In this document: piece by piece, positions 31,071 through 43,198 of the stretch | Layout: every line of letters begins with the position of its first letter | Position numbering within the stretch: position 1 is the first letter of the stretch | Notes under the pieces: model-generated | What the model was told of the DNA's origin: nothing | The model's input: only the letters and a program-made list of their open reading frames with translations | Databases searched by the model: none | Translations under genes and position numbers: made by a program | DNA from: Channallabes apus | Lineage: Eukaryota > Chordata > Actinopteri > Siluriformes > Clariidae | Assembly (NCBI GenBank): GCA_030522415.1 | Contig: CM060108.1 | Coordinates: forward strand, 40,322,756 to 40,386,755 | DNA: 64,000 bases | Direction: 5' to 3'

Positions 31071-31334
31071 TGCGGCGGCTGACAACCGTCATGTTTTGCG
31101 GGAGGTTCGCTGTGTGTTCACCACGGTTGGGATGTTTGGTCGGGTTGGTGGCTTCGGCCATGTTGGGGGTGTGCGTGTATATGTGCTTGACCTGTAGATG
31201 TGTGTGTATGCTATAACAGTGAATGTGCTGCTCATGCTCTACAGCACTGGTACTAAATAAAGTACTCCCAGCCATTGGGTAGCAAGCAAGCTCACTCGTC
31301 TCTCCAACATCCTTTCCGGCCGTGAAACGCCACA
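31071..31334 (+). mobile_element. Short solo LTR (candidate)
   Basis: 264 bp from TGCGGCGG to CGCCACA, with an AATAAA signal at about 31253. Flanked by AT repeats, so the apparent ATAT duplication is not diagnostic. No internal retroelement sequence adjoins. Confidence 0.5.
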
Positions 31335-31342
31335 ATATATAT

Positions 31343-33166
31343 TCACATATATTCACACGTATTCACAGCACATCACTTTTTCCACATTTTGTTATGTCAC
31401 AGCCTTATTCTAAAATGGATTAAATTCCATTCAGGCCTATATGGTATAGTGGCCAGACGGAAGCCACTCCTTAGTAAGGACTCTCAGACCATGAGAAACA
31501 AATTCTCAGGTCTGATGAGACTCTCTGGCCACTCTACCATCCAGAAGGACAACCATCTCTGCAGCAATCCACCAATCAGGCCTATATGGTAGTGGTCTAA
31601 GAGTCTCATGGCAAACTCCAGGCGGGCTGCTCTGGAGCTCTGACAGAGTGACCATCGGGTTCTTGGTCACCTCCCTGACTAAGGCCCTTTCTCCCCCGAT
31701 AGCTCAGTTTAGATGGCCGGCCAGCTCTAGGAAGAGTCCTGGTGGTTTCGAATTTCTTCTACTTACGGATGATGGAGGCCACTGTGCTCATTGGGACCTT
31801 CAAAGCAGCAGAAATTGTTCTGTAACCTTCCCCAGATTTGTGCCTCGAGACAATCCTGTCTCTGAGGTCTACAAACAATTCCTTTCACTCCATGCTTGGT
31901 TTGTGCTCTGACATGAATTGTCAACTGTGGGACCTTTATATAGACAGGTGTGTGCATTTCCAAATCATGTCCAATCAACTGAATTTACCACAAGTGGACT
32001 CCAGTTAAGCTGCAGAAACATCTTGTGGTGACAGGGAGTTTTGCACTTCCCTTTAGAGTTCCAGTTTTGCACCTGAGATTAATTATTGGTTGTAATTGAG
32101 GAGAGTATAAAAGGGCGCTGTGAGAACAGACAGTTGTGGAGCTAATTCACCCCCAGGTTGCGCTTCCGGAGGTTTGTTGCCGTGTGCGAGAGCTACCGCC
32201 TAGTTGGATTGGCTGCCAGATAGAGGTGCTATGCATTGCGTGGTAAATTGATCGGCTGGCGAGGGGGCTTTTCTTACCTGTCCTTTGCGTTGCTCACTGC
32301 TTGGCTTGCAGCTTCAGCACTGCTGTTTTTGCTCCACTGATTTTGCTCCAGTGTGCTTTTTGCTTCGGCGAATTGACTTGCTTCAGTTTTAATTACAATC
32401 TTTGTAATTAATAATTGTTTATTTGTTTGCTTCTCTTTATAGGAGCTGGGAATAGAAAGAAGGCAGGCTAGCTGCTTAGAGTGGTGTGCTCATGTTTATA
32501 CAGCATGGAGTGGTATTACATTTTCACTAGTGTGAGTGGTTTGGTGCACGTGTGATCACTTATTACCGGGCAGGAGTGTAGCCCGATCCCTAGCCTGCCC
32601 CTCTACAGTTAAGTTCCCAGCTCCAATTTTTGGTTAGTTTCTCTTTGTCTGGGATGTTTTAATGTATTTTTAACAGTCATATTGATATTTATTGATCTGG
32701 AAATTTCCTGTATGAATAAAGATGTGTATTTATTTTTGCATCCATGTCCCTGTGTTTTTAATGAGAGATTCGAACCTGTGTCCTACATTTTTTCCGGGTA
32801 ACCAATCCTGGGTGGCGTAATCGGTAACTTAGTAGTTAAGGTTGGTTAAGGGGAATCATTTCCCAATATACAGTAGAGAAGGTCGCACCGCAGCACTACA
32901 CCGCCACAATCTGAAGGATGATCAGGGAAACAGGATGCATCTGTGCTCAATTTTTGCAAACGCTGTGAATACTTATGTACATGTGCTTCCTCAATAAAAA
33001 AAAATACTAAATTTGCTAAAATCTCAAGTAAACGTATTCCATGTTGTCATTATGGGGTGTTGTGTGTAAAATTCTGAAGAAAAAAAATTATTTAATCCAT
33101 TTTAGAATATGTGACATAAAATGTGGAAAAAGTGATGCGCTGTGAATAGTTTCCGGATGCACTGTA
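31343..33166 (-). mobile_element. Tc1-like transposon, rearranged, with LTR insertion
   Basis: Both ends carry the 'tattcacag...ttccacattttgtta' terminus in inverted orientation. Transposase-region sequence, mostly reverse and scrambled, is present at 31440-31900 (for example 'ggccggccagctctaggaag' on +). It is split at 32024-32908 by a solo LTR. It is the same family as 4389-4850. Confidence 0.75.
32024..32908 (+). mobile_element. Solo LTR, 885 bp
   Basis: TGTGGTGACAGGG to CCGCCACA. ATCT is duplicated on both sides (32020-32023 and 32909-32912), within Tc1 sequence that rejoins when the LTR is removed. It contains TATAAAA at about 32106 and AATAAA at about 32716 in the right order. Gypsy or ERV type cannot be told from the LTR alone. 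Confidence 0.75.
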
Positions 33167-34754
33167 TATAAATATATATATATAGCAGCAATATGTAGCA
33201 GCTTATACAGTAGCAGCAATGACCAGTGTGTAAGCAGTCAGAGACCATGGTGTGTGCGTGCGTGCGTGGACGAGTTTGTGTGTGATTTAATTCTTTGACG
33301 TAAGGTGAAATCAGATCATGCCGTGCTGTTTGACTTGTTTTACAATTCATTCACCATTAATTATCTAACTTTAACACTCCTTGACATTGTATTAGTAATT
33401 AGGCAATGATATACTGAACATTACTTTGCAATAAGTGAAAGTGTCTTTTTATTGGCTATAGTAGCTCCTTGTGAAGAAGTTCAGCCATGTTATGTAAGAT
33501 TCCAAACTCTAAGGGAGAGAAACTGTTCCATTGAAAGAAAAAATAATAATGATGGTTTGTGACATTAACCATCCGTTATTGCACTTTGCTGGAGAGCTAT
33601 ACAGATCAGCTATAACACTTAACATTACAGTATGCCCAGTATTGTGTAGGTTCCCCTTATGCCACATGGCCAACTCTGGCCTCTTGGGCATGACTTCACA
33701 TGACCTCTGGGAGTGTGCTGTGTTGTCTGGCACCAGGACATTGGCAGCATTAAGGCTGGGAAAGTGGAATTGGCCATTTTATTATGTTTATATGAAATGT
33801 GGGAAATCTGATGTCTGTTTTTTTCCTGAGCTAGACTGTATACTCCCATTTAAAAGTTTGGGATCAGTTTCTAACTCCATGGTCGTTTATTACTTTCTAC
33901 ATTGTAAAGCAATGCTGAAGGTATTCAAAATATGCAATAATCTCCTTAGAACAGTTAATGTTGAGATGTATCTGCTACTTATAATAGCTCTAATCGGAGG
34001 TGCAATTTTTTAGTTGCTTATGTTGTAAAATGTATAGAAAATGGAGTATAACTTCAAACTTTGCTTTGATGACATGGATAATGAACTTTAGAAACAAAAC
34101 TATTATATATATATACACATGTACATATAAACAGGTAAATTTGCATCTACATAAGATTCAAATAAAACAAAATATGAATCAATATGTACAAACATTTATA
34201 CTTTTTTTTTTGTAGTTTCAGGTATAAGCCTCCAAATATAGTTTCATACAGCAATGTTCAAAATCCAGTATATCTTGGTGGAAGCACTCTGAGTGTACTC
34301 CTTTGTTTTCTTTCAATTTATCAAGATGTGCATCAAGGATATGGACTTTCAGGGACAATTTGCTATAGTTTTTCACCAGATGATTACGTAACATTTATGG
34401 TACATTTACGGAGTCTCATGTATCAGTGTTTTGTAATGATCAGTATGTTTTTCTTTATAGGAAATTGTTTCATTTATTATATTTGGAAAGGAATGGAGAT
34501 TTTCTTTTTTCTTGTTCTTTGCAGTTTTGCAGTAACATGCCAACATGTTTGCATCTGTATTTTTTGCACTTCAAGTGTGAAGAACGGATGCTATTAAAAG
34601 AGAACAACAGCTTTTAGTTGCTATGCCATTAATTCTAACAACTAATTTGTTTGTGGTTGTCACAGAATATTAGCCATGACCATAAATGGTAAAATATTGT
34701 TGCATGTTCATTAATGAAGTTTTGTAATCATTGACATGAGTATGGTATAAGAAG

Positions 34755-34968
34755 AATAAAACATTTGTTGTTGTTGGTCTTTCGGCTTCTCCCGGCAAGG
34801 GGTCGCCACAGCGGAATATCCAGTCCGCACAACAACTTGGCACAGGTTTTACGCCAGATGCCCTTCCTGACGCAACCCTCCCATTTTATCCGGGCTTGGG
34901 ACCGGCACTGCATCCAGAGGCTGGAGGGTTTGGGCAGCTTGATGCCCAACACTATGCCACGCAAATTT
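34755..34968 (-). repeat. SINE/LINE-like interspersed repeat
   Basis: 'cggcaaggggtcgccacagcgga' and 'cccttcctgacgcaaccctcccattttatccgggcttgggaccggcactgca' type blocks. GC-rich against AT-rich surroundings. It shares the 'ggcgacccc' body word, reversed, with the SINE at 23955. Confidence 0.5.
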
Positions 34969-35339
34969 TATTATTTTTTAAATGCTTATGCCGTAAAAGT
35001 TTAGAAACTGGGCATTATTTACTTCAAAATTTGCTTTGGTGACTTGGAAAATGTCCATAATTCTTTTTTTCTATTAAAATAAATAAATAAATTAATTAAT
35101 GAAAATAAAAAAGTGAACAAAAATGTTTAGAATTGAGTACTTTATTATAATTTTGGAAATGTGCGGCAGTAATGTAAATCACTTTCAGGGATCAGCCCCA
35201 AAAATAATGTCTCATTATGTTATTATACACTCTTTGGTAGTGATGTAAGTCTAGCATATCATTGTGGAAGTGCTTACCTTTCTCCTCTGAGTATGCTCTC
35301 ATGTTCTCCTTAAGTTTATCAAGATGAGCATCAAGGATA

Positions 35340-36330
35340 TGGACTTATCCTGGATAAGGGATATCCTGCATCCAATTTGGCCATTGTTCTTGACCAGTTG
35401 AATAATGTAAATGAAGACAGATTGTTCTTTGCAGTTTCTTGGTAACAAGTGTGGCATTTAGCAGAGAACAGCTGCTTTTGCTAAGCCGTAAATACCAATG
35501 ACTAGTTTCTAGTTTTGTTCTTTGGTTGTCACATAACATTATGTTGTATAGAAAATGGCCATTACACCTTAAAAACCTTTGCCAGAGTTTCAACCAGTTC
35601 CAAATAATTTCTGGCTCTATGATTGCCAACACGCCCAACCACTGTGTAAAAACTGTGTTTTTCCTTCCTACTGAGCCTTTTGGAGAATTCTGTGCAATCC
35701 CAGATCGTCTTTATTTGTGGTGAAATCAAGACACCGGCTTTGACCTTTAGACAGATTAGGGATGGAGTCTCAAAGATACTTGAAGCTTGCCAACTTCTTA
35801 TCAAGAGCTGTGACGAATTGTTTCATACAACCCAATTTTATGTTCAATGGTGGGAATTTCTGGGGTTTCACCAGTGGCTCACACTTGATGTTGCAATATT
35901 CATCAATCCATTGTGGCCAGTGCTTCCTGTCATAGTGCTCTGCACTGTCCCTGCTGTCCCCAAAATATACAGTATACCTATATATACAATACAATATATA
36001 CATACTAAAGATACAGTAACAGAGAAATGTGTTAAAACCTCCTTAAAGTTGCCTTAAAGAGGCCTGACACATTGTGGCAAAAGCATCAATCCTGATGAGT
36101 GAAAAAGCTTTAAAAAAATGTGGGTAATACCTCTTCCAACTTCAACTAACATACTTCCATCAAACAAATCCCAGTTCTTGAGCCTAGCTGTCAAAAGCAT
36201 GGCATTCAACTTTGCTAGACCAAGATTTTTGATCTACTCATTGAGGTATCTTTGCTTGTAGTAGATGGGTTTCTCTTAATAGCTGCACCTCTGAAACTCT
36301 AATTTTCAATGCCTTACTTTTTGTCAAGAA
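35340..36330 (-). pseudogene. Broken transposon-like ORF of unknown class
   Basis: The minus-strand frame at 35770-36003 reads about HYDRKHWPQWIDEYCNIKCEP and PPLNIKLGCMKQFVTALDK, and continues in shifted frames at 35562-35804 (RKEKHSFYTVVGR; NHRARNYLELVETL). I recall similar frames repeated in animal genomes but cannot name the family. Several frameshifts and stops show it is dead. Confidence 0.4.
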
Positions 36331-36685
36331 CTAACCTGGAGTGGTGAGTGATGAGCCTCAGTATACAGTATATATTACTATGGAAATGTCTAGAAAATTT
36401 TAAAAGGTTCTTGAAAATTTCAAAGTTCTACAATGACTACATGAAGTGTTCTACTAAAGCTGGTATATTAAAAGAATTCCAAAATCAAGCCGTTTCCATT
36501 TACTTTAGGCATAAACAATTGGGAAATGGTACTTTCTTGCCAGGAATAAAAAGTAAATATTTTGTACCATAGTGATAGTCACAGTAAATCCACTTCACCA
36601 TGAGAAGCATCATTGTGTTTTTACAACAGCAATACATGTGATGTACTTCACCTGTGATTTCTTCTGTTTCTCTCTCTACTTTTAG

Positions 36686-36718
36686 TGATGATGGGACTCA
36701 TCCACTGCACACGAACAG
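36686..36718 (+). CDS. Receptor gene 2, exon 2: 33-nt signal peptide exon
   Basis: Acceptor after a clear pyrimidine tract (tttctctctctacttttag), donor gtgatt, phase 1-1. Joined to exon 1 it adds LMMGLIHCTRT, completing a hydrophobic leader. Mini second leader exons are usual in fish FCRL/LITR-like genes. The frame fit to both exon 1 and the first Ig exon supports it. The donor is only moderate. Confidence 0.6.
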
Positions 36719-37599
36719 GTGATTCAGATATTCTTCTTTTCCCCCCAGATTTAGTGATACCTTAGACCAAAAGTTTTTATTATAAAAAACACATATACAG
36801 ACATACAACCACGAGTCTAATATGATTCTTAATCTGCTTTGTCTTTAGCATTTGTATATATATGTTATTTCTTTTCTTTTAAAGCAGTACATGCTTTATT
36901 TAAACAGGTATTTTAAGAGCACTTTTTCACACTTAGTGTGCATTCAAGCCTAGTGGGAAAAAATGCAACTATTTGACTGCAATCAGATGCTTAAACCATA
37001 GCAACTCTAACAGTATTTTAAAGCAACATATAGTAACTAAACGTTTCTTTGCATATTTGAATCGTGACATCTTCACTGCACAGTAAACAATAAACAATTA
37101 TGTTTAGCCTTAATCTTGGGCAGGGATAGCTGTAAAGATTTTCATGTTTTTATTTCAACGTACAAAATATACGCTTATACAATACTATATTGTATTATTG
37201 TGTGCATTCCTAATTTGAGGTGAGCTGGGTCAAGATTGACTTGCCGTGGTTTGAGAAGCCCTGGTCTAGAGGCATGGGGTCTTGAGGGTTAGAACAGAAT
37301 AGAAGGAATTGTATTCACACCTGGAACATCAAAGGGGATGTTTTAGCACTTTTATTTTTCTTTTGACTGTCAGGACGTGAATACATTCACAGCTGAAAAT
37401 TAGGTTTATCAAGATATGAGTCAAACATTACAAAATTTTAAGCAAGATCAGGGTAAAAAAAGCAAAAAAGGAGCTTCAGGCAATCAGCTTTAAAGTTATG
37501 ATGATCAGTTTAGTACCTGTTCTGAACACTTTGCTCCCCTGGGCTCCTAGCTCAGTACTTTAGTAAAAAATCATATTGAAGAGTTACATCTCGGATACT

Positions 37600-38100
37600 A
37601 CAAAGCCTTACTGAGTATATTAATTGGTAAAGTCCATGACAGCAGAATTAAAGGATGACTGAACAAATAGGATTTGTTTGGAACGGTTGCCATGAGAAAA
37701 CCTCTCCTGTCTAAAAAGAATATGGAAGCACAACTGCAACCTCCAGAAGGCTTCTGGAACAGTTTCCTGTGGGCAGATGAGACAAAAGTGAAGTTGTTTT
37801 GCTTTAATGCCCGGCAACATATTTTGCAAAAACCAAACATCAATTCAACACACAACACCTCATACCCACTGTCAAGCACAATGGTGCAGGGGTGATGATT
37901 TGAAACTTGGCACTTGTTTCGCTGCCACAGGACCTGGGAACCTTGAGGTCAATAAGTTGACCATGAATTACTCTGTATACCAGAAATGTAAAAGGCAAAT
38001 GTGAAGCCATCTGTCTGATAGTTAAAGCTTAGTTGAAATTGAGTCATGGAATATGAGAATGATCCAAAACACACCATTACGTCTATATCAGAATGGTTGA
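37600..38100 (+). mobile_element. Tc1-like transposase relic
   Basis: Pieces such as MRKPLLSKKNMEAQLQPPEGFW and 'gtgggcagatgagacaaaagtg' (the W-x-DET of Tc1 transposases) in broken frames. The ends are not identified. Confidence 0.5.
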
Positions 38101-38107
38101 AAAATAA

Positions 38108-38152
38108 CAGAATGAGGAAGGCAATTCAGAATTGAATGCCTTCCTCATTCTG
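38108..38152. repeat. Near-perfect inverted repeat (hairpin)
   Basis: The arms cagaatgaggaaggcaattc and its reverse complement differ by one base, around a 4-base loop. It lies at the end of the Tc1 relic and may be part of a terminus or a replication-error palindrome. Confidence 0.7.
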
Positions 38153-39589
38153 TCAGCTGTTATTTACAGTCAGCTGTTCTAAGTAAACATTTAATCTAAA
38201 TAAATAAAAGTCTGTACAGTCCTCAGTACTGGAAAGATGGGAACTAAATGCCAAGGGTCCGATCTTCATTCATTAGCAGCAGCAACAGGTGGAAGTTGAA
38301 GGCACTGGGATTAAAGCTGTAGCAGGCTGGCAAGGTAGGCGTGGCCACACGCTGGAAAGTCGGTCACAGGTTAATGATATTTAAGGCATAGTAGGCAATC
38401 ATAGTCGGCAGCAGCATTTCCAGACCCTACAGTAACACAAGGAATCAGACGAGGCTGTTGTATTCCTGTGGGTGCGGCAGCAGTCCAGAACTTGGGTATT
38501 AAAGTCGAGGCAGAGTCACAATAACTGGCCCTGACTGAGAGCAGAAGTGCTGGAGCAGTGAACTCAGTCCATTCTCTAATAGACAAACAGTACGAAACTA
38601 AAAGTATGAAAATATGTATCTTATTGTTTAGCTGAGACCAGGATCATCACAGAGACAGAAAACATGTTTTCACTCTGTAGAGCTGATTAATGAGTAAAGA
38701 TTGTGTTACTCCTCAACTGTATAAAAATAAATAAATAAATAAATAAATAAAAAAAATTTCATTACTTCTCAGGGTATTTCAGGCCCATCGGAATGAACCT
38801 AGAGAGAAGGTGTATTCCAGTCGTCCTGAACTACCCTGAGAAGTGAACTGAACAGAGTATTCAGCCATGTTAAGTGTGATTCCAAACTGGAGGGAATGAA
38901 ACTAATCAGTTCAAAGTGAACTGAGACCAGTGTAGGAAACAACTGGGGAACGGGTCTTGATTTTACAGAATGAGAAAATGGGGCATGAAAAAGGATTTAT
39001 ATATTTATCATCATTATTATCGAGGAAGATAATATTAATATTAATAGGACATAGTAATTTAAATTCCTCAGTAGGGTTAGTAATCTGTAACAAAAATAAA
39101 TAAATATACATACATCTTGTTAATTAATTAAATAATTAATTTACAAGTTATACATGTTTCAAAAGTATATGTTTTATAATGGTATCAGGTTTTGTTTTGA
39201 GAAATATTCAATACTTAATGTCGTTAGTGTGAAGGAAGATCACACTTCCTTCTGTAGTGATCTGCGCTGGCGATGCTGCAGGGTTTTCAAAATATAGAGA
39301 AAGTTGCTCTCCGAGCCACATACTCACAGACTCTACGATGTGCACGTGCGTCCACATTGAGTGGATAAGATCTCTGATTGGCTGACTGATTCTAGGAAGG
39401 TTACATGACAAATGTACATGACAAGTAATGTTTAAAGTTAGACAAGAAAGATGTGTAAAGATTTAATCAGCATGGACAGTAGTGAGTGGGATAATACACA
39501 CTACTCTAACAGTGAGTGCTGTGTGATTATCATTTGCGTAATAATTTGGAACGCAGTGTAAACATACAATGCAGTGTTAAAAGTATGTC

Positions 39590-39975
39590 TGCCTGCAGAG
39601 ATGTGTTTTTAAATGGGATTTGAAAACAGAAATAGAGCTACTGTTATGGATATCAAGAGGTAGTAGATTCCACAGGTAAGGGGCAGCGTAGCTAAAGGCT
39701 CGAGATCCCATGGTTGCCAAATGCATACGAGGAAGAACCAGATTTAGTGACAATGAAGATCTCAGGTTTCTAGAAGGAGTATAAGTTAGGAGAAGATCTG
39801 TTAAATATGACGGAGCCAGGTTATGTAATGCCTTATAAACAAAAAACAGAATTTTATAATGTATGCGCTGTTAGACAGGAAGCCAGTGTAGCTGTTGAAG
39901 AACAGGAGTTATGTGGTCCACTGTAGGAGTTCTAGTTAGTATTCTAGTGGCTGAGTTCTGTACTAACTGTAAATT
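39590..39975 (+). repeat. LINE-associated interspersed repeat
   Basis: Antisense to a frame like the C-terminal piece at 53960-54202 (both have 'gattccacag', 'cccatggt' and 'aaatatga' landmarks). It is probably a 3' LINE fragment in reverse. Confidence 0.4.
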
Positions 39976-40380
39976 ATGTACTCTTTACGCACTCGCATAC
40001 ACACATGGTCACAGTTTTACAATAAACAATATACGCGCAAGGAAGAATGACTGTGCAGCAGCTTTAAGAGTAATGTTTGGTCAGGTCTGTGCTTTAAACA
40101 TTAATTTCTAAATGGACTGAACATATATTTATGAAGCCATTAAAAAGATTAGAATCCAAAACATGTTACCTGTCCTGTGCTCAGGAGATTTAAACCTGAT
40201 GATGTCACAGCTACACATGGCCAGGGTCTTTTCAGCAGTTTCTATCCCATCTTCAGTGAGATACGCATCAAAGAATGAAACAATTCAAGATCAGGACAAA
40301 TCCACAACAATCAAATCCAGCTTACTGAGTTAGCGACATACGAAGAACGGACCCCAGACCTGAACTACAGAAAAAGGCGC

Positions 40381-40421
<41 letters not shown>

Positions 40422-40967
40422 GAAGTAAAACACAAGACAGAGATAAGATACATTAGAGAAACATGTCTCACACACACAAGAAAGACAACACGAACATTCA
40501 ACAAAGATGACAAAATCACTGGAGTAATATCTCGCACACAGGTTATCTCGCACATTGAGACATCTTGTGATGTCATAGTGATCAAACTGGAGAAACGTGT
40601 CAAACGTTATACAAAAGAGAGAGACATGGGTTTTACCCCTTTGGATCAGTAGAAATGTGATTGACCTGTGTTCCTCTGAAATGTGCAAACAAGCAAAAAA
40701 TGACAACATGACATTTCACTATTTTGTCATAATGAGGTAATGAGTTGAGGTAGTGGGAGGAGATACAGTAAGCAGTAAACATTCCTTATAAGGAGCAGCA
40801 AAGATAAGAATAGTTTGTGCAAATTAGCAAGTGATGAATATTATGCAAGAAAGTATTTACGTTTGGTGTGTACAGTACAGTACAATAGTTTGATGATTGT
40901 TGATCAGTGTGTTTGCACACATGTTGATTTATCAGTCCAGTCTCAATGCTTTGAGGAAGTTGAGTTA

Positions 40968-40968
<1 letters not shown>

Positions 40969-41050
<82 letters not shown>
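40969..41050. repeat. (TG)n microsatellite
   Basis: About 82 bp of TG just upstream of the D2 pseudo-exon. Confidence 0.93.
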
Positions 41051-41054
<4 letters not shown>

Positions 41055-41150
41055 TGTTTATTAGTCCAGTCCCTATTTGTTGAGGAGAAGGATGGCTTGT
41101 TGAAGAATATATGTGAGAATATGTGTTGAAATTATATTATCTTTGTACAG

Positions 41151-41205
41151 TGAGACCGCAGTCTGTAGTGAAAGTCCATCCAGGTGAGAGTGTGGGCTTA
41201 CAGTT
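41151..41205 (+). pseudogene. Truncated copy of the Ig domain 2 exon
   Basis: Starts after the same intron end as the D2 exon (ttatctttgtacag) and reads TGAGACCGCAGTCTGTAGTG, then VKVHPGESVG, but loses homology after about 55 bp and meets a stop. It lies 1.8 kb before D1, so it is a remnant of an earlier exon duplication. Confidence 0.7.
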
Positions 41206-41279
41206 GGTTTTACACCTTCATTCATGAGAAATTTCACTGCTAGTCTCAGTTTGGCTTGAACGTTCCTAGGATATTATTT

Positions 41280-42260
41280 CTTCTCGTTCTATAGTATATG
41301 TACACCGATCAGCCATAACATTAAGGTGGAAAGTGTCAGATACATTGTTACTACTGTTTAGGTGGGAAAGGGGGACCTGCTGTAGAATCAGGACAATAAT
41401 GAGGGTAACTGAACACGCTGTGATACTGTATGACTGTATGTGCAAACGAGTGATAGGAAATCGATTGCGCATATGTTATCATTTTGAATTTTGCATTAAT
41501 TTTTCTCTGCGATTGTACTGCCGTCCGCCGACCCAGGAGAAGCTCATTATCTCTTCTCTTTGTTGGTCGAGATCATGACAGATAATAAATGGAGATCTCG
41601 TAATCATTTGGTGAAGTCACGTGGTGAAACGTCTACAGTAAAAACTATAGTTACGTTTAATAGTGAAAGTAACAACATTTCCATACACACACAAGATCAC
41701 ACAGGGCCGAGTATAAACTGTGTCTCCATAAGAAAACCACTTGTTAGTGAGACTAATAAAAAAAAAAAAAAGGCTTCAGTTTGTTAGGGAGCATAAAGAT
41801 TGGACTTTGGAGCGATGGAAAAATGTCATGTGGTCTGATGAGTCCAGATTCCCACTAGTCTATAGTGATGGGCGTGTCAGGGTAATAAGGGAAGAACATG
41901 AAGCGAATCACCCATCATGCATAGTGTCCACTGTACAGGCCTCTGGAGACAGTGTTATGATCTGAGGCTGCTTCAGTTGTTCAGACTCAGCAACATTATA
42001 TAGTAATAAAGTGAAGTCAGCTGATGACCTGAATGTACTGAATGACCAAGTTATCACATCAATAGAGTTTCCCCCCTGATTGCACAGACATATTTCAGGA
42101 AACAAATTGTGCGAGTGGTTCTGTGAGCGTGAGGAATCATTTTCACACATGAACTGGACACCACACTGTGTGCTGTAATCAAAGCTAAAGGCGACTGAAT
42201 GAAAGCTTAGTGTGCTTGATTAAAATTTTTTTGGCCATATGCTCTAATCAGCCATGAAAT
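41280..42260 (+). mobile_element. Tc1-like transposon relic
   Basis: A terminus-like 'tacaccgatcagccataacatta' at 41303, then transposase pieces: RLQFVREHKDWTLERWKNVM with WSDESRF (41770-41860) and SCIVSTVQASGDSVMI. Frameshifted and 5'-incomplete. Confidence 0.65.
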
Positions 42261-42427
42261 ACACTAGTATTTTACAAAATGTGTTATAGGGTCAAAGGTC
42301 ATTGATGTACAATAGAAGAGAAAGTATGATATATGATGTTATATGAGTGTCAGATATAGAGCACATATTTAAACAAATATGTAACCGTGCAATTTAAAAT
42401 ACAGAGTCAGCAATCATACACAAACAC

Positions 42428-42480
<53 letters not shown>

Positions 42481-42674
42481 GATGTGAAATATGAGAGAGA
42501 TGTGACAATTGCACACAAGAGAAACTTCACATAGAAGAGATAACACACATTATAAAAAGTCACACACACAAGAAAGACAACACTAACACAACAAATATGA
42601 CACACTCACATGAGAAACGTCTCACACACAACAGAGATGAAACACAAACAGGATAAAAGTGTGAAACATCACAT

Positions 42675-42716
42675 GAGAGATAGAGAGAGCGAGAGAGAGA
42701 GTGAGAGAGAGAGAGA

Positions 42717-42783
<67 letters not shown>
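42675..42783. repeat. (GA)n microsatellite, interrupted
   Basis: About 109 bp of GA with rare GT interruptions, in the last part of intron 2 before D1. Confidence 0.93.
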
Positions 42784-42785
<2 letters not shown>

Positions 42786-42940
42786 TTGTCCCTCTGGTCC
42801 ACTGTAGAAATGTAACTAACTGTCTCTTTTACAATAAATATGAAATCAGACGTCTTTATTAATCAGGAATGTGAGATGATGGATGTTCATACTGTAAAAG
42901 TCAAATCAGTTCTGATCTCTTCATCATTTCATATCAACAG

Positions 42941-43198
42941 AAAAACCCAAACTGACTGTGAGTGTGGATCCTCAGAGCATCTACACTGGAGACAGAGTTA
43001 CTCTGACCTGTGATCTGAAGGGTACTGGATCGACTTTTCTCTTTTATGAAAATCAGACATCAAGTCCTCTCTCTGAAGGATCTCCAGATGGTAACACACG
43101 TGAAGTGACAGTTTCTAAGGAAGGAGAAATAAAGTACTACTGTAAAGCACAGATGGAAGACTCAGAGTTCAGTGATCCAGTTACAGTTAGAGTGAGAG
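42941..43198 (+). CDS. Receptor gene 2, Ig domain exon D1
   Basis: 258 nt, phase 1-1, acceptor tatcaacag, donor gtacgt. It encodes EKPKLTVSVDPQS...VTLTCDLK...IKYYCKAQ...PVTVRVRG, an Ig domain with both cysteines. The usual core Trp is absent: the strand-C region reads STFLFYEN where related domains have WKFYWN. As the N-terminal domain, it most likely contacts ligand. It is extracellular in an FCRL/LITR-like receptor. Confidence 0.82.

Larger units (their letters stand above)
26960..36685 (+). other. Intron 1 of receptor gene 2 (9.7 kb)
   Basis: No conserved exon is seen inside. It holds repeat relics: (AT)n at 27916-27945, LINE-like pieces, a LINE 3' end at 29960-30240, two solo LTRs, a Tc1 copy and a transposon-like minus-strand frame. 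The stretches 27000-28390 and 33500-34750 show nothing I can name; the latter's open frames look like chance AT-rich frames. Confidence 0.5.
36719..42940 (+). other. Intron 2 of receptor gene 2 (6.2 kb)
   Basis: Contains Tc1 relics (37600-38100, 41700-42260), a palindrome (38108-38152), a LINE-type stretch (39590-39970), a pseudo-exon of Ig domain type B (41151-41205) and microsatellites at 40379-40418, 40969-41050, 42420-42477 and 42675-42783. The 36720-37590 and 38200-39590 blocks show no recognisable feature. Confidence 0.5.

Noticed and set aside
33531..34013. 160-residue open frame in intron 1
   Set aside because: AT-rich, low-complexity composition, no domain or splice support; probably chance.
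34184..34617. 137-residue Phe/Cys-rich frame
   Set aside because: Looks membrane-like only because of T-rich DNA; no start context or family similarity.
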